From assembly GCF_029338375.1 (NCBI RefSeq), contig NZ_CP119804.1, forward strand, positions 1,942,955 to 2,006,954: a DNA stretch of 64,000 nt, given 5' to 3'. The stretch comes from Halorussus lipolyticus. Its GTDB lineage: Archaea; Halobacteriota; Halobacteria; Halobacteriales; Haladaptataceae. This document shows, in pieces, positions 25,623-33,807 of the stretch; positions within the stretch are counted from its first letter, which is position 1; every line of letters starts with the position of its first letter. The notes below the pieces were generated by a model. It searched no databases, was not told the origin of the DNA, and worked only from the letters and a program-made list of their open reading frames with translations. The position numbers and the translations under genes are program-made.

Positions 25623-27110
25623 ATGTTACGTTCGGGGCCAATCGAGGTACTCGTCGTGGACGACAGCGACTTCTTTCTCACCGTCGTCTCCGACAAACTC
25701 GGGTCCAATCACGACATCTCCGTTCTGACGGCCGACGGCGGCACAGCGGCGCTGGAACTGCTAGACGACGAGTCCGTCGATTGTATCGTGAGCGACTACG
25801 AGATGCCCGAGATGACGGGCCTCGAACTCTATGAGCGCGTCGAGGACGAGTACGATTTGCCATTCATCCTGCTGACGGCGCGGGGCGACGAACAGACCGC
25901 GAGCAGGGCCATCGGGGCCGGAGTGGACGACTACCTCAGGAAGAATCAGGTCAGCGAACAGGAGTCGCTGGAACTGCTGGCCAACCGCATCGAGAACGTC
26001 GTCGCCCAGCGGACCGCCCGCGAGAAGTACAAACTGCTGGTGGACAACACGCCAGAAGAAATCGCGCAGGTCCGGGACGACGGGACCATCTTGGCCGCGA
26101 ACGCCGCGATGGAAACGTCGTTCAACGCCACGCAATCTGAGTTGGTCGGCCAACACCTCTCCGAGGTGCTTCCCGAGGACACCGCAGAGGGCCGTATCGA
26201 GCGAGGCCGAACCGCAATCACGGCGGATTCGGCGGTGACCTTCCAAGACACGGTGGGAATCCGGCACTTTCACAACATCGCCGTGCCGGTGAGTCGCGGC
26301 GGGGAGACCGACTCGTTTCAACTCATCTCGCGGGACATCACCCAGCAGAAGCGCCACGAGCGGGAGTTGGAGAACCGGACCGAGGAGCTAGCGGTCATCA
26401 ACCGCCTCGTCCGCCACGACATCAACAACGATGTGCAGTTGCTCCTCGGGTGGTCCGAGGCCCTCTCGGGGTTCGTGGAAGACGACGGCGAGGAGTACCT
26501 CGACCGGGTTCGAGACACGTGCAGTCACATCGACGAGTTGACCAGCATCGCCCGCGACTTCGTGGAGTCGATGGGCGACGACACCGGGGTCGAACTCAGA
26601 GCGACGAACCTCCGGCAGGTCCTCGAAACCGAAGTCGAGAAGAACAGGCGGTCGTTCGAGGACGCGACCATCTCGGTGGTCGGCGACCTCCCGAACGTCT
26701 CGGTGCAGGCCAACGAGTTGCTCTCGTCGGTGTTCGGCAACTTGCTGAGCAACGCGGTCCGGCACAACGACGCGCCCGACCCCTCGGTCGAGGTCGAAGT
26801 CGAGGAGCGCGAGAGTCGGGTCCTCGTCCGCATCGCCGACGACGGTCCCGGCGTGCCCGAACAGCGCCGAGACGAAATCTTCGGCAAGGGAGAGATGGGA
26901 CCGGAGAGTTCCGGAACCGGCATCGGTCTCTACCTCGTCCACACCCTCGTAGAGCAGTACGGCGGCGACGTGTGGGTCGAGAACCGACCGGTCGAAGGCC
27001 TCTCGACCGACGCGCTGGATGCCGACGGTGACGGCGACGGCAACGGTGACGATGGCGACGACAACCCGCGAGGGTCGGTGTTCACCGTCGAACTCTACAA
27101 GGCGACGTGA
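25623..27110 (+). CDS. hybrid response regulator, PAS and histidine kinase
   Basis: 495 aa. Residues 1-125 are a receiver domain (EVLVVDDSDFF acidic pair, phospho-acceptor Asp in IVSDYEMPEM, LLTAR, and Lys in LRKNQ). Residues 135-250 are a PAS domain. The kinase core shows an H box (VRHDINNDVQLLL), an N box (NLLSNAVRHND) and G boxes (DDGPGVPEQ, GTGIGLYLV). A low-complexity (DGDG)n acidic insert sits before the last strand. It lacks TM segments, so it is cytosolic and senses through the PAS domain. This N-terminal-receiver layout is common in haloarchaea. Confidence 0.9.
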   Translation: MLRSGPIEVLVVDDSDFFLTVVSDKLGSNHDISVLTADGGTAALELLDDESVDCIVSDYEMPEMTGLELYERVEDEYDLPFILLTARGDEQTASRAIGAGVDDYLRKNQVSEQESLELLANRIENVVAQRTAREKYKLLVDNTPEEIAQVRDDGTILAANAAMETSFNATQSELVGQHLSEVLPEDTAEGRIERGRTAITADSAVTFQDTVGIRHFHNIAVPVSRGGETDSFQLISRDITQQKRHERELENRTEELAVINRLVRHDINNDVQLLLGWSEALSGFVEDDGEEYLDRVRDTCSHIDELTSIARDFVESMGDDTGVELRATNLRQVLETEVEKNRRSFEDATISVVGDLPNVSVQANELLSSVFGNLLSNAVRHNDAPDPSVEVEVEERESRVLVRIADDGPGVPEQRRDEIFGKGEMGPESSGTGIGLYLVHTLVEQYGGDVWVENRPVEGLSTDALDADGDGDGNGDDGDDNPRGSVFTVELYKAT

Positions 27111-27368
27111 GTGGCTAAAATCCGGTCGGATGCTGTCGCGGATGCGGTGGCGGTTGCGGGTGCTGTTTTCATCGGTTCAATGATAGAAGCGGTCGCAGTT
27201 GCGGTCGCGGTTGCGGTGGCAGGTCTCACAGAATCAACAGTAGAAGCAGTCGCAGTTGCGGTCGCGGTTATCGAGGATGCAGTTGTCGATACGGCGACCC
27301 TATCTGCCGTCTCACCGGTCGGCGGCGATTCACCGCTAAAGACATCTACAGGTTGCCAAAGAAAATAA
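27111..27368 (+). other. Ala-Val minisatellite, doubtful ORF
   Basis: Directly after the kinase stop codon an open frame starts at GTG and would encode 85 aa dominated by AVAVAVAVA. The DNA is a degenerate hexamer tract of GCGGTC/GCAGTT/GCGGTT units. Two near-identical blocks at about 27183-27217 and 27240-27269 share GTCGCAGTTGCGGTCGCGGT. It may be a simple-sequence tract rather than a gene. If translated, the product would be a short, strongly hydrophobic peptide. Confidence 0.4.
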
Positions 27369-27393
27369 GAAAGACTCTAAAAGAATGGATTAG

Positions 27394-28338
27394 TTAGTCA
27401 GAAATCGCCTGCGCGCCCTCCTCGGCGGACGCCGACTCGCAGGTTCGCTCCATCTCCAAAACGGTCAGGTCGCCGTCGAGGGTCACCGACAGCACCTCGT
27501 CGTCCAGCGGAATCTCGACCAGTAGCTTCCACGGGTCGTCGGAGAGAACCGTCGTGTGCTGGTCGCTCACGCACCACGCGAGGTCCCAGTAGGGCGTCGT
27601 GCAGAGGTCCACGCCGTGTTCGCGGTGGAACGTGACGACATCGGACTGGTCGAGGAGCGACAGGCCAACCGCCGAGTATAGCTGGTGCCGACACTGCTGG
27701 CACTCGTGGTCCACGCGGACCTCCAAGCCGAGGTAGTCCTCGGTGTCGCGGGTGACGGTAGTGTCCATCCGACCGTTGCACTCCGGGCAGACCCCATCCG
27801 CGGCGAGACAGTGGAGGTGGCGCACGCGCTGGTTGAACGCGTCCATAATCTCCTCGCGGGTCCGGTCGTTCAGGCCGCCCGGCGGGAAGGGGTACTGGCC
27901 GTGATTCCGCTCGCAGTCGGTGCATTCGATGGCCAGCATCTCGTCGTCGTAGTAGGCCTGCAAGTTCGACCCGCACTCGGCGCAGGTGCCCGTGACCTCG
28001 AACGGTCCCATCTCGGGGTGTTCGTTGAACGACCCCGCCAGAATCGCGCGGACCACTTTCTTGCCCGCCTGCCGAAAGTCGTAGCCGTCGCCGGTCTGGA
28101 CCACGAAGTGGTCAGTGAGTTGCTTGAGGTGGTAGTTGAACTGTGCGCTGTCTCGCATGCCGACCTCGCGCCGTAGCTCCGAGAAACTCACCGGCCGGTC
28201 CGGGGCCTGCCAGAGCGCCTCCAGAATCGACAGTCGCGTCTCGTTTGCGATGACCGAGAAGGCCTCGGCCGGGGCCACGCAGTTCTCACAGTCTCGAATC
28301 GTGGACTCGTCTGCGTTCGGCCCGGTTGTTCCGCTCAT
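27394..28338 (-). CDS. ArsR-like winged-helix regulator with zinc ribbons
   Basis: 314 aa. Residues 25-100 are a winged helix (AFSVIANETRLSILEALW, SFSELRREVGMRDSAQFNYHLKQL). Three Cys-x2-Cys knuckle pairs follow: CAECGSN with CTDCERN, CPECNGR, and CECQQCRHQ-like residues near 225. A C-terminal alpha/beta domain ends the protein. An additional CENC is at the N-terminus. This matches the haloarchaeal DUF7351/DUF7344-type helix-turn-helix regulators in general layout; the exact family name is uncertain. Likely metal- or redox-responsive. Confidence 0.75.
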   Translation of the reverse strand: MSGTTGPNADESTIRDCENCVAPAEAFSVIANETRLSILEALWQAPDRPVSFSELRREVGMRDSAQFNYHLKQLTDHFVVQTGDGYDFRQAGKKVVRAILAGSFNEHPEMGPFEVTGTCAECGSNLQAYYDDEMLAIECTDCERNHGQYPFPPGGLNDRTREEIMDAFNQRVRHLHCLAADGVCPECNGRMDTTVTRDTEDYLGLEVRVDHECQQCRHQLYSAVGLSLLDQSDVVTFHREHGVDLCTTPYWDLAWCVSDQHTTVLSDDPWKLLVEIPLDDEVLSVTLDGDLTVLEMERTCESASAEEGAQAISD

Positions 28339-28508
28339 GGGAAGACCTGCGACCGCATGCGGCTAAAGTGTTGCCTTGAGCGCATTTCTGTAACCATTCT
28401 CACATGCGCCCGGCGAGTCCACCACGGTCGCCGACCGGACCGGACTGCGCCGGACCCTCCCGACCGAAATTAGTTTGACCCTGCGCGTGGTGGGTCGTCG
28501 GGAGCGAG

Positions 28509-28664
28509 ATGGCCCTGAAAGACCAGCAACAGAGACCGCAACCCGCGCCCCAGCGAACGGGACTGTTCGAGAGTCGGGAAGACCAGTTCATCGTCCTCGC
28601 GGGCGTCGTGATTACCACAGGGGTCCTCTACGACGTGTATCGGCGACAGACGCGAGGTGGATAG
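28509..28664 (+). CDS. 51-aa single-TM protein
   Basis: A short frame of 51 codons plus TAG. A polar, Gln/Pro-rich N-terminus (MALKDQQQRPQPAPQRTG) is followed by one hydrophobic helix (FIVLAGVVITTGVLYDVY) and a basic end RRQTRGG. The positive C-terminus and acidic context suggest an inner-membrane peptide. It lies 116 bp before the aIF2-gamma gene in the same direction. It has no known family, but codon use matches genuine genes. Confidence 0.6.
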   Translation: MALKDQQQRPQPAPQRTGLFESREDQFIVLAGVVITTGVLYDVYRRQTRGG

Positions 28665-28724
28665 CACCGAGTGACCCGCACCGACGACGTGACACCTCGG
28701 CCCAACCCCCGAGCGAGAACAGTA

Positions 28725-28775
28725 GGTTTATCAGGCTTTCAGGGCGAATCTTCCAGTAGAATTACTTCAGGAGGT
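28725..28775 (+). promoter_or_regulatory. promoter and Shine-Dalgarno of the aIF2-gamma cluster
   Basis: GGTTTATCA (28725-28733) is a TATA-like box about 50 nt before the start codon. GGAGGT (28770-28775) is a perfect Shine-Dalgarno 5 nt before TTG at 28781. Together they predict a leadered transcript of about 20-25 nt and decide the unusual TTG start. Confidence 0.6.
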
Positions 28776-28780
28776 CAACT

Positions 28781-30013
28781 TTGACAGGAAATTACTCCCA
28801 ACCGGAGGTGAATATCGGACTGGTAGGTCACGTAGACCACGGAAAGACGACGCTCGTGCAGGCGCTTTCCGGCGAATGGACCGACCAGCACTCCGAGGAG
28901 ATGAAACGTGGCATCTCCATCCGGCTCGGGTACGCAGACGCCACGTTCCGGCAATGTCCCGGTCTCGACGCGCCCCAGCGATACACGGTAGACGAGGAGT
29001 GTCCCGACGGGAGCGAGAGCGAACCGCTTCGCACGGTGTCGTTCGTGGACGCACCCGGTCACGAGACGCTGATGGCGACGATGCTCTCTGGCGCGGCCAT
29101 CATGGACGGCGCGGTGCTGGTCGTCTCGGCCAGCGAACCCGTCCCGCAGGCCCAGACCGAGGAGCATCTGATGGCGCTGGACATCATCGGCATCGACAAC
29201 ATCGTCATCGCCCAGAACAAAATCGACCTCGTTGACCGCGAGCAGGCCGAGCGTAACTACGAGGAGATTCAGGAGTTCGTGGAGGGGACCGTCGCGGAAG
29301 ACGCGCCGGTCGTCCCCATCTCGGCCCAGCAGGAGGTCAACATCGACCTCCTGATTCAGGCGGTCGAAGAGGAGATTCCGACGCCCGAGCGCGACCCGGA
29401 CGCCGACCCCCGGATGCACGTCGCGCGGAGCTTCGACATCAACCGTCCCGGCACGGAGTGGGACGGACTCGTCGGCGGCGTCCTCGGCGGCAGTCTCGTC
29501 GAGGGCAAGCTAACGCAGGGCGACGACCTCGAACTCCGCCCCGGCCGAGAGGTCGAAGAAGGCGGCGAGACCCGCTGGGAGTCCATCCAGACCGACGTGC
29601 GCTCGCTTCAGGCGGGCGGCGACACGGTAGACGAAGTGACGCCGGGCGGTCTGCTCGGCGTCGGTACGGGACTGGACCCGAGCCTCACGAAGGGTGACGC
29701 CCTCGCGGGACAGGTCGCCGGGACGCCCGGCACCCTCCCGCCGACGTGGGAGCAGTTCACCATGGAGGTGGACCTGCTCGAACGTCTCGTGGGTCTCGAC
29801 GACCAAGACATCGACGACATCTCGACCGGCGAACCGCTGATGCTCACCATCGGCACCGCGACCACGGTCGGGTCCGTGACCAGCGCCCGCGAAGGCGAGT
29901 GTGAGGTCGCACTCAAGCGACCGGTCTGCGCACCTGCCGGCGCGCAAATCGCCATCAACCGGCGCATCGGCGCTCGCTGGCGACTCATCGGCGTCGGCAC
30001 GCTCCAAGAGTAG
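28781..30013 (+). CDS. eif2g: translation initiation factor aIF2 subunit gamma
   Basis: 410-aa GTPase subunit that delivers initiator Met-tRNA. G motifs are GHVDHGKTT (G1), VDAPGHETL (G3) and NKIDL (G4). The [14 protein letters not shown] stretch sits where other archaea have a zinc knuckle, here reduced to two Cys. Domains II and III follow. The start codon is TTG at 28781 behind a perfect Shine-Dalgarno; no ATG or GTG is available before the G1 motif. First gene of the information cluster. Confidence 0.95.
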   Translation: MTGNYSQPEVNIGLVGHVDHGKTTLVQALSGEWTDQHSEEMKRGISIRLGYADATFRQCPGLDAPQRYTVDEECPDGSESEPLRTVSFVDAPGHETLMATMLSGAAIMDGAVLVVSASEPVPQAQTEEHLMALDIIGIDNIVIAQNKIDLVDREQAERNYEEIQEFVEGTVAEDAPVVPISAQQEVNIDLLIQAVEEEIPTPERDPDADPRMHVARSFDINRPGTEWDGLVGGVLGGSLVEGKLTQGDDLELRPGREVEEGGETRWESIQTDVRSLQAGGDTVDEVTPGGLLGVGTGLDPSLTKGDALAGQVAGTPGTLPPTWEQFTMEVDLLERLVGLDDQDIDDISTGEPLMLTIGTATTVGSVTSAREGECEVALKRPVCAPAGAQIAINRRIGARWRLIGVGTLQE

Positions 30014-30014
30014 G

Positions 30015-30395
30015 ATGGTCGCCACGGTCGCCTTCGACACCAGCGCGCTCATGATGCCGGTCGAGTGCGACGTGCGGGTCTTCGAGGAGCTACAGCGACT
30101 GGTAGGCGACTTCGACTGCGTGGTCCCCGAAGCGGTCCGCGACGAACTTGCGAAGCTCTCGGACGGCGCGAGCGAGGAAGCCGTCGCGGCCAGCGTGGGC
30201 GCGGACTTGGCAGACGAGCGGTGTCGGACGATTGAACACGAAGCATCGTACGCCGACGACGTATTGGTCGAACTCGCCGACGAGTTCGACTACGTCGTCA
30301 CGAACGACGGTCCCCTCAAACAGCGCCTGCTCGACGCGGGCGCACCGGTAATTCATATAAGGGGCCGGAACAAACTCGCAATCAGCAAACCTTAG
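30015..30395 (+). CDS. PIN-domain protein (Fcf1/VapC9-like)
   Basis: 126 aa. VAFDTSALMMPVECDVRVFEEL carries the first PIN Asp. VVPEAVRDELAKL gives the Glu and VVTNDGPLKQRLLDAGAPVIHIR the C-terminal Asp motif. This Utp24/Fcf1-type PIN protein is regularly found between aIF2-gamma and rpo7 in haloarchaea, suggesting a role in rRNA processing rather than a toxin. The 1-nt gap to the upstream stop and the 1-nt gap to rpo7 indicate co-transcription. Confidence 0.85.
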   Translation: MVATVAFDTSALMMPVECDVRVFEELQRLVGDFDCVVPEAVRDELAKLSDGASEEAVAASVGADLADERCRTIEHEASYADDVLVELADEFDYVVTNDGPLKQRLLDAGAPVIHIRGRNKLAISKP

Positions 30396-30396
30396 C

Positions 30397-30969
30397 ATGT
30401 ACAAACGGGTCAGACTCAAGGATACAGTCGAGGTTCCCCCCGAACACCTCGCGGACGTGACGCCGAATCTAGTGAAGAAGCTCCTGCAGGACAAACTGGA
30501 GGGTCGAATGGACGAAGACGTCGGGAGCGTCGTCAGCGTCGTGAACGTCAACGACATCGGTGACGGCGCGGTCCTCCCGAACCGACCGGGCGTCTACTAC
30601 GAGGCCGACTTCGACGCGGTCACGTACGACCCCAAGATGCAGGAAGTCGTGGACGGGGAAATCGTGGAAGTGGTCAACTTCGGTGCCTTCGTGGGCATCG
30701 GTCCGGTGGACGGACTCCTCCACGTCTCCCAGATTTCGGACGAGTACCTCGCCTACGACGAGGAGGGCCAGATGCTCGCGTCCCGCGAGTCCAACCGCAC
30801 GCTCGGTGTCGGTGACTCGGTTCGGGCGCGCATCGTCACCAAGAGCATCGACGAGCGCAACCCGCGCGAGAGCAAAATCGGCCTCACCGCCAAGCAGGTC
30901 GGCCTCGGCAAGCACGGCTGGCTGAAAGAGGAGCGCGAGAAGCGCCAAGCGACCACCGAGAGTGAATAA
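30397..30969 (+). CDS. rpo7: DNA-directed RNA polymerase subunit Rpo7 (E')
   Basis: 190 aa. The N-terminal RNP-like domain (MYKRVRLKDTVEVPPEHLAD) is followed by an S1 OB domain (GEIVEVVNFGAFVGIGPVDGLLHVSQIS). It forms the polymerase stalk with Rpo4 and binds emerging RNA. Stop 2 nt before spt4. Part of the information cluster. Confidence 0.95.
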   Translation: MYKRVRLKDTVEVPPEHLADVTPNLVKKLLQDKLEGRMDEDVGSVVSVVNVNDIGDGAVLPNRPGVYYEADFDAVTYDPKMQEVVDGEIVEVVNFGAFVGIGPVDGLLHVSQISDEYLAYDEEGQMLASRESNRTLGVGDSVRARIVTKSIDERNPRESKIGLTAKQVGLGKHGWLKEEREKRQATTESE

Positions 30970-30971
30970 CG

Positions 30972-31169
30972 ATGGCAAGTGACCGTCTCGCCTGCCGCGA
31001 GTGTCACGCCGTGGCCGAACCCGACGAGGACACCTGTCCCATCTGCGGTTCGACCAGTCTCACCGAGGACTGGAGTGGCTTCGTCATCATCTCCCACCCC
31101 GACGAGAGCGAAATCGCCGAGGAGATGGAAGTGGACAAGGCCGGCAAGTACGCGCTGAAGGTCCGGTAA
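30972..31169 (+). CDS. spt4: transcription elongation factor Spt4 (Rpo subunit E'')
   Basis: 65-aa zinc-finger protein: CRECHAVAEPDEDTCPICGS gives four Cys ligands, followed by DWSGFVIISHPDESEIAEEM. It partners Spt5 in processivity. It starts 2 nt after rpo7 in the same operon. Confidence 0.93.
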   Translation: MASDRLACRECHAVAEPDEDTCPICGSTSLTEDWSGFVIISHPDESEIAEEMEVDKAGKYALKVR

Positions 31170-31176
31170 GGCGACC

Positions 31177-31728
31177 GTGAGCGACGTCCTCGTCACCTTA
31201 CCCGCCGACCTGCGCGGGGAACTCAAGGAGCCGATGGGACCGATTTTCACCGACGCAGAGTCGCTACTCTCCGAAACCAGCGACGGACCCCTCATCGCCG
31301 TCGGCGACGTAGTGACTTACCACCTCGAACGCGCTGGCGTCACCCCCGACGTGGCCGTGGTGGACGGCCTGACCAAGCGCGAGGAGGTCGAAGACGACGT
31401 AGCCGAGGGCGTCGCCCGCCTCGGCGAGACCGCCCGCGAGGTCCACGTCGAGAACCCCGCAGGAGCTATCTCCCGAGAGATGGTCGAAGCCCTTTGCGAG
31501 GCCATCGCCGACCCTGAACCGACCGTCATCGTGGTCGAGGGCGAGGAGGACCTCGTAGCCCTGCCCGCCATCGTCGCCGCGCCGCTCGGCGCGAGCGTCG
31601 TCTACGGGCAACCAGACGAGGGGATGGTCCTCGCCGAGGTAACGGCGGAGCTTGAACAGGAGATGTGTGAGTTGTTGGAGCAGATGGACGGTTCCGTAGA
31701 GGTTTTGGCTGAACTCCTCTCAGGCTGA
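31177..31728 (+). CDS. GTP-dependent dephospho-CoA kinase (DUF359)
   Basis: 183 aa, the archaeal last-step CoA biosynthesis enzyme family (PF04019). AVGDVVTYHLERAGVTPDVAVVDGLTKRE is the conserved core, followed by VENPAGAISREM, VVEGEEDLVALP and VVYGQPDEGMVLAEV. GTG start at 31177. Last gene of the first part of the cluster; its final 9 bp overlap the 3' end of the opposite-strand pseudogene. Confidence 0.92.
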   Translation: MSDVLVTLPADLRGELKEPMGPIFTDAESLLSETSDGPLIAVGDVVTYHLERAGVTPDVAVVDGLTKREEVEDDVAEGVARLGETAREVHVENPAGAISREMVEALCEAIADPEPTVIVVEGEEDLVALPAIVAAPLGASVVYGQPDEGMVLAEVTAELEQEMCELLEQMDGSVEVLAELLSG

Positions 31729-32706
31729 TTCGGAGCTGTCTGCTGTTACGTCAACGAGTTCAATCGGTGCCTCGTGTGCGAAATACGCTGGGCCACCCTC
31801 TCTTTTGATTTCTTCGACAGTACTGTCTGGAATCGGAAGTTCTTCTGCTCGTTTGTCGATTTTTGCTTCCGGAATCTTCTCTACTTTCCATCCATCTTGT
31901 TCCGTCGTCGTCGCTGTCGATAACGTTCCGACATTCCCCTCCGACGGAATATTATCTCCGCTGATTTTGAAGTTGAAGGTGACACTACAATCGTGATTGT
32001 TCGTGCCGTATGCCTTTGTTTTCACGTCGAAGCGGGCAGTATCTCCGCTTCCAACGTCTGCTGTCCACCACTTGTAGTGTCCCACGTCACAGTAAACGTA
32101 GGCGTCGTCACTATAGTAGTCCCAGATATGATGAACAGGATAACTCGCCCCATCTCCTCCATCCGCGTGCATCTTACCGACCAAATTGTTCGCCGTAATC
32201 GCAAAGTCTGCCCATACGCTGAGGGTCGTGATAGCTTTCTCAGCTAAGTCAACGGCAAGGTCAGTGTGATCGTAGTCGTTTTTGGTTTGTTCAGGTTCTA
32301 CTCCGACGTATTTATCGCCAGAATAGTCTCCAATCGCGGGAGTCGTTCCTTGATTTACCCACACTTCGTGTTTTTGAATCGCGCAGAGGTCACTCCCGTC
32401 ACTAGTGTCACGTGACGATATTGTCGTGACTTCCCGGAAATTGTGTTCCCATGCGCTACGACTACTCACCCACGTCGCGCCGTGCCAGCCAACGTCAGTA
32501 GCTAGATAGACACCGATATTCCCAAAGTCCAAGTCTTCGACTTTTGCGCTCTTCGACCACTCCTCCTGAGGGCTATCAGTTGCACCACGAACAGTATCAA
32601 TCGCGGCCGAATCTAGGAGTGAACCTCCTCCAGCAAGACCGATACTAGTTGAACCGAGTGTTTTTAATACACTTCTTCTATCTTATTCCATATCTTTGTC
32701 CGACAT
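31720..32706 (-). pseudogene. Tat-exported hypothetical protein with early nonsense codon
   Basis: On the minus strand ATG at 32704-32706 opens MSDKDME, then an in-frame TAA at 32683-32685. The same frame continues with a complete twin-arginine signal (DRRSVLKTLGSTSIGLAGG) and about 310 more codons to TGA at 31720-31722. No ATG, GTG or TTG lies in the signal region after the TAA; the next possible start is TTG at 32532, which would drop the signal. The mature part is rich in Trp, Tyr, His and Asp and has no family I recognise (e.g. YPVHHIWDYYSDDAYVYCD). GC is clearly low. It reads as a recently broken gene, or a sequencing error at one base. Confidence 0.65.
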
Positions 32707-32779
32707 GCAAATATTGGTGTTTGGAGGTGGAAAATAAGTCTTTTCATAATATTTTGTTCCTAAGCGCTGAAATATACAT

Positions 32780-33163
32780 CTACTCAGAGGTGGTTAGATT
32801 AACTCTATTGGCTCTTCTGAGTGATGTGACTTTTCCAGAATCTATGTTCATTTCTACCCTATATAGTTGGCCGTCCGAATCATTCGACTGACCCGTTTCG
32901 ATATAAGCAACTGCCGTTCCTTTTGTGCGATTGTACTTGCCAGTTTTGTAGGTGTACGTGTTGTTTACCAGTACATCGTTTACACGCTCACTTTTATCGA
33001 GAATCTCCATCATCTCCCCTGTGGCGTGAATTTGATCTTCTGTTGTGGTGGTCGATGTATCCCCTGTTTCGCCCGGCCCTCCTAAACAGCCACTCAATGA
33101 ACTAACTACAAGTATAGATATAATTAATTGGATAGTGATGGAACTGTTATGAATCTGTACCAT
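32780..33163 (-). CDS. small secreted lipoprotein
   Basis: 127 aa. The hydrophobic N-terminus (IQLIISILVVSSLSGCLGG) ends in a lipobox with the modified Cys near residue 27. A Thr-rich linker follows, then a roughly 80-residue domain with several N-glycosylation sequons (NNT, NRT, NDS, NLT). Low GC and on the opposite strand to the surrounding information genes. No family recognised. Lies 74 bp upstream of the broken Tat protein, perhaps once a two-gene unit. Confidence 0.65.
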   Translation of the reverse strand: MVQIHNSSITIQLIISILVVSSLSGCLGGPGETGDTSTTTTEDQIHATGEMMEILDKSERVNDVLVNNTYTYKTGKYNRTKGTAVAYIETGQSNDSDGQLYRVEMNIDSGKVTSLRRANRVNLTTSE

Positions 33164-33351
33164 ACGTCGTTTATATCGCGGCGGTAAACAAGAATCTTTC
33201 CAACCATTCTGTAGTAATCTAACCCCTTATTTTCATTTACTTCTGAATAGATTCCAACATTCACATCAAACGGAGGCACAGCGGAGAACCCGGCACTTCG
33301 AAATTCTTTTACAGTCTACGTGGCCAAGTAGTCAGTAACTGAGCGATACAC

Positions 33352-33669
33352 ATGGAAGTCGAAATCCTCTCCGAGGAGCAGAATCCGATGCTCCACCGGT
33401 CCGAAGTGCGGTTCCAGATAGTCCACGACGAAGCCACGCCCTCCCGGCTCTCGGTCCGCGACAGTCTCGCGGCCAAGCTGGACAAGGATTCGAGCGAAGT
33501 CGTGGTTCACGAGATGAACACCAAGTTCGGCATGCGAAAGACCGTCGGCTACGCGAAGGTCTACGACAGCCCCGAACACGCCCGCGACGTCGAGCAGGAT
33601 TACATGCTCGAACGCAACAAGATTTCCGCGGACGCCGAAGGCGAGGCCGAGGCGGAGGAGGCTGAATAA
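33352..33669 (+). CDS. rps24e: 30S ribosomal protein S24e
   Basis: 105 aa: [20 protein letters not shown], then [16 protein letters not shown] and [16 protein letters not shown], the standard S24e pattern, with an acidic halophilic tail ending AEAEEAE. The stop overlaps the rps27ae start by 1 nt. TTCTTTTACA near 33303-33312 may be its promoter, needed because the island separates it from the upstream operon. Confidence 0.95.
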   Translation: MEVEILSEEQNPMLHRSEVRFQIVHDEATPSRLSVRDSLAAKLDKDSSEVVVHEMNTKFGMRKTVGYAKVYDSPEHARDVEQDYMLERNKISADAEGEAEAEEAE

Positions 33670-33803
33670 TGGCACGACACGACTACTACAACGACGACGG
33701 TACCACCGACAAAGAGCAGTGTACCCGGTGCGGTGACGCGTTCCTCGCGGAACACGACGACCGCCGCCACTGCGGTCGGTGCGGTTACACCGAGTGGAAG
33801 TAA
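33669..33803 (+). CDS. rps27ae: 30S ribosomal protein S27ae
   Basis: 44-aa zinc protein, [20 protein letters not shown] onward, with four Cys ligands in CTRCGDAF and [12 protein letters not shown] shares its first base with the rps24e TAA. It is followed after 4 nt by kae1-bud32. Normal length for archaeal S27ae. Confidence 0.95.
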   Translation: MARHDYYNDDGTTDKEQCTRCGDAFLAEHDDRRHCGRCGYTEWK

Positions 33804-33807
33804 CGAG

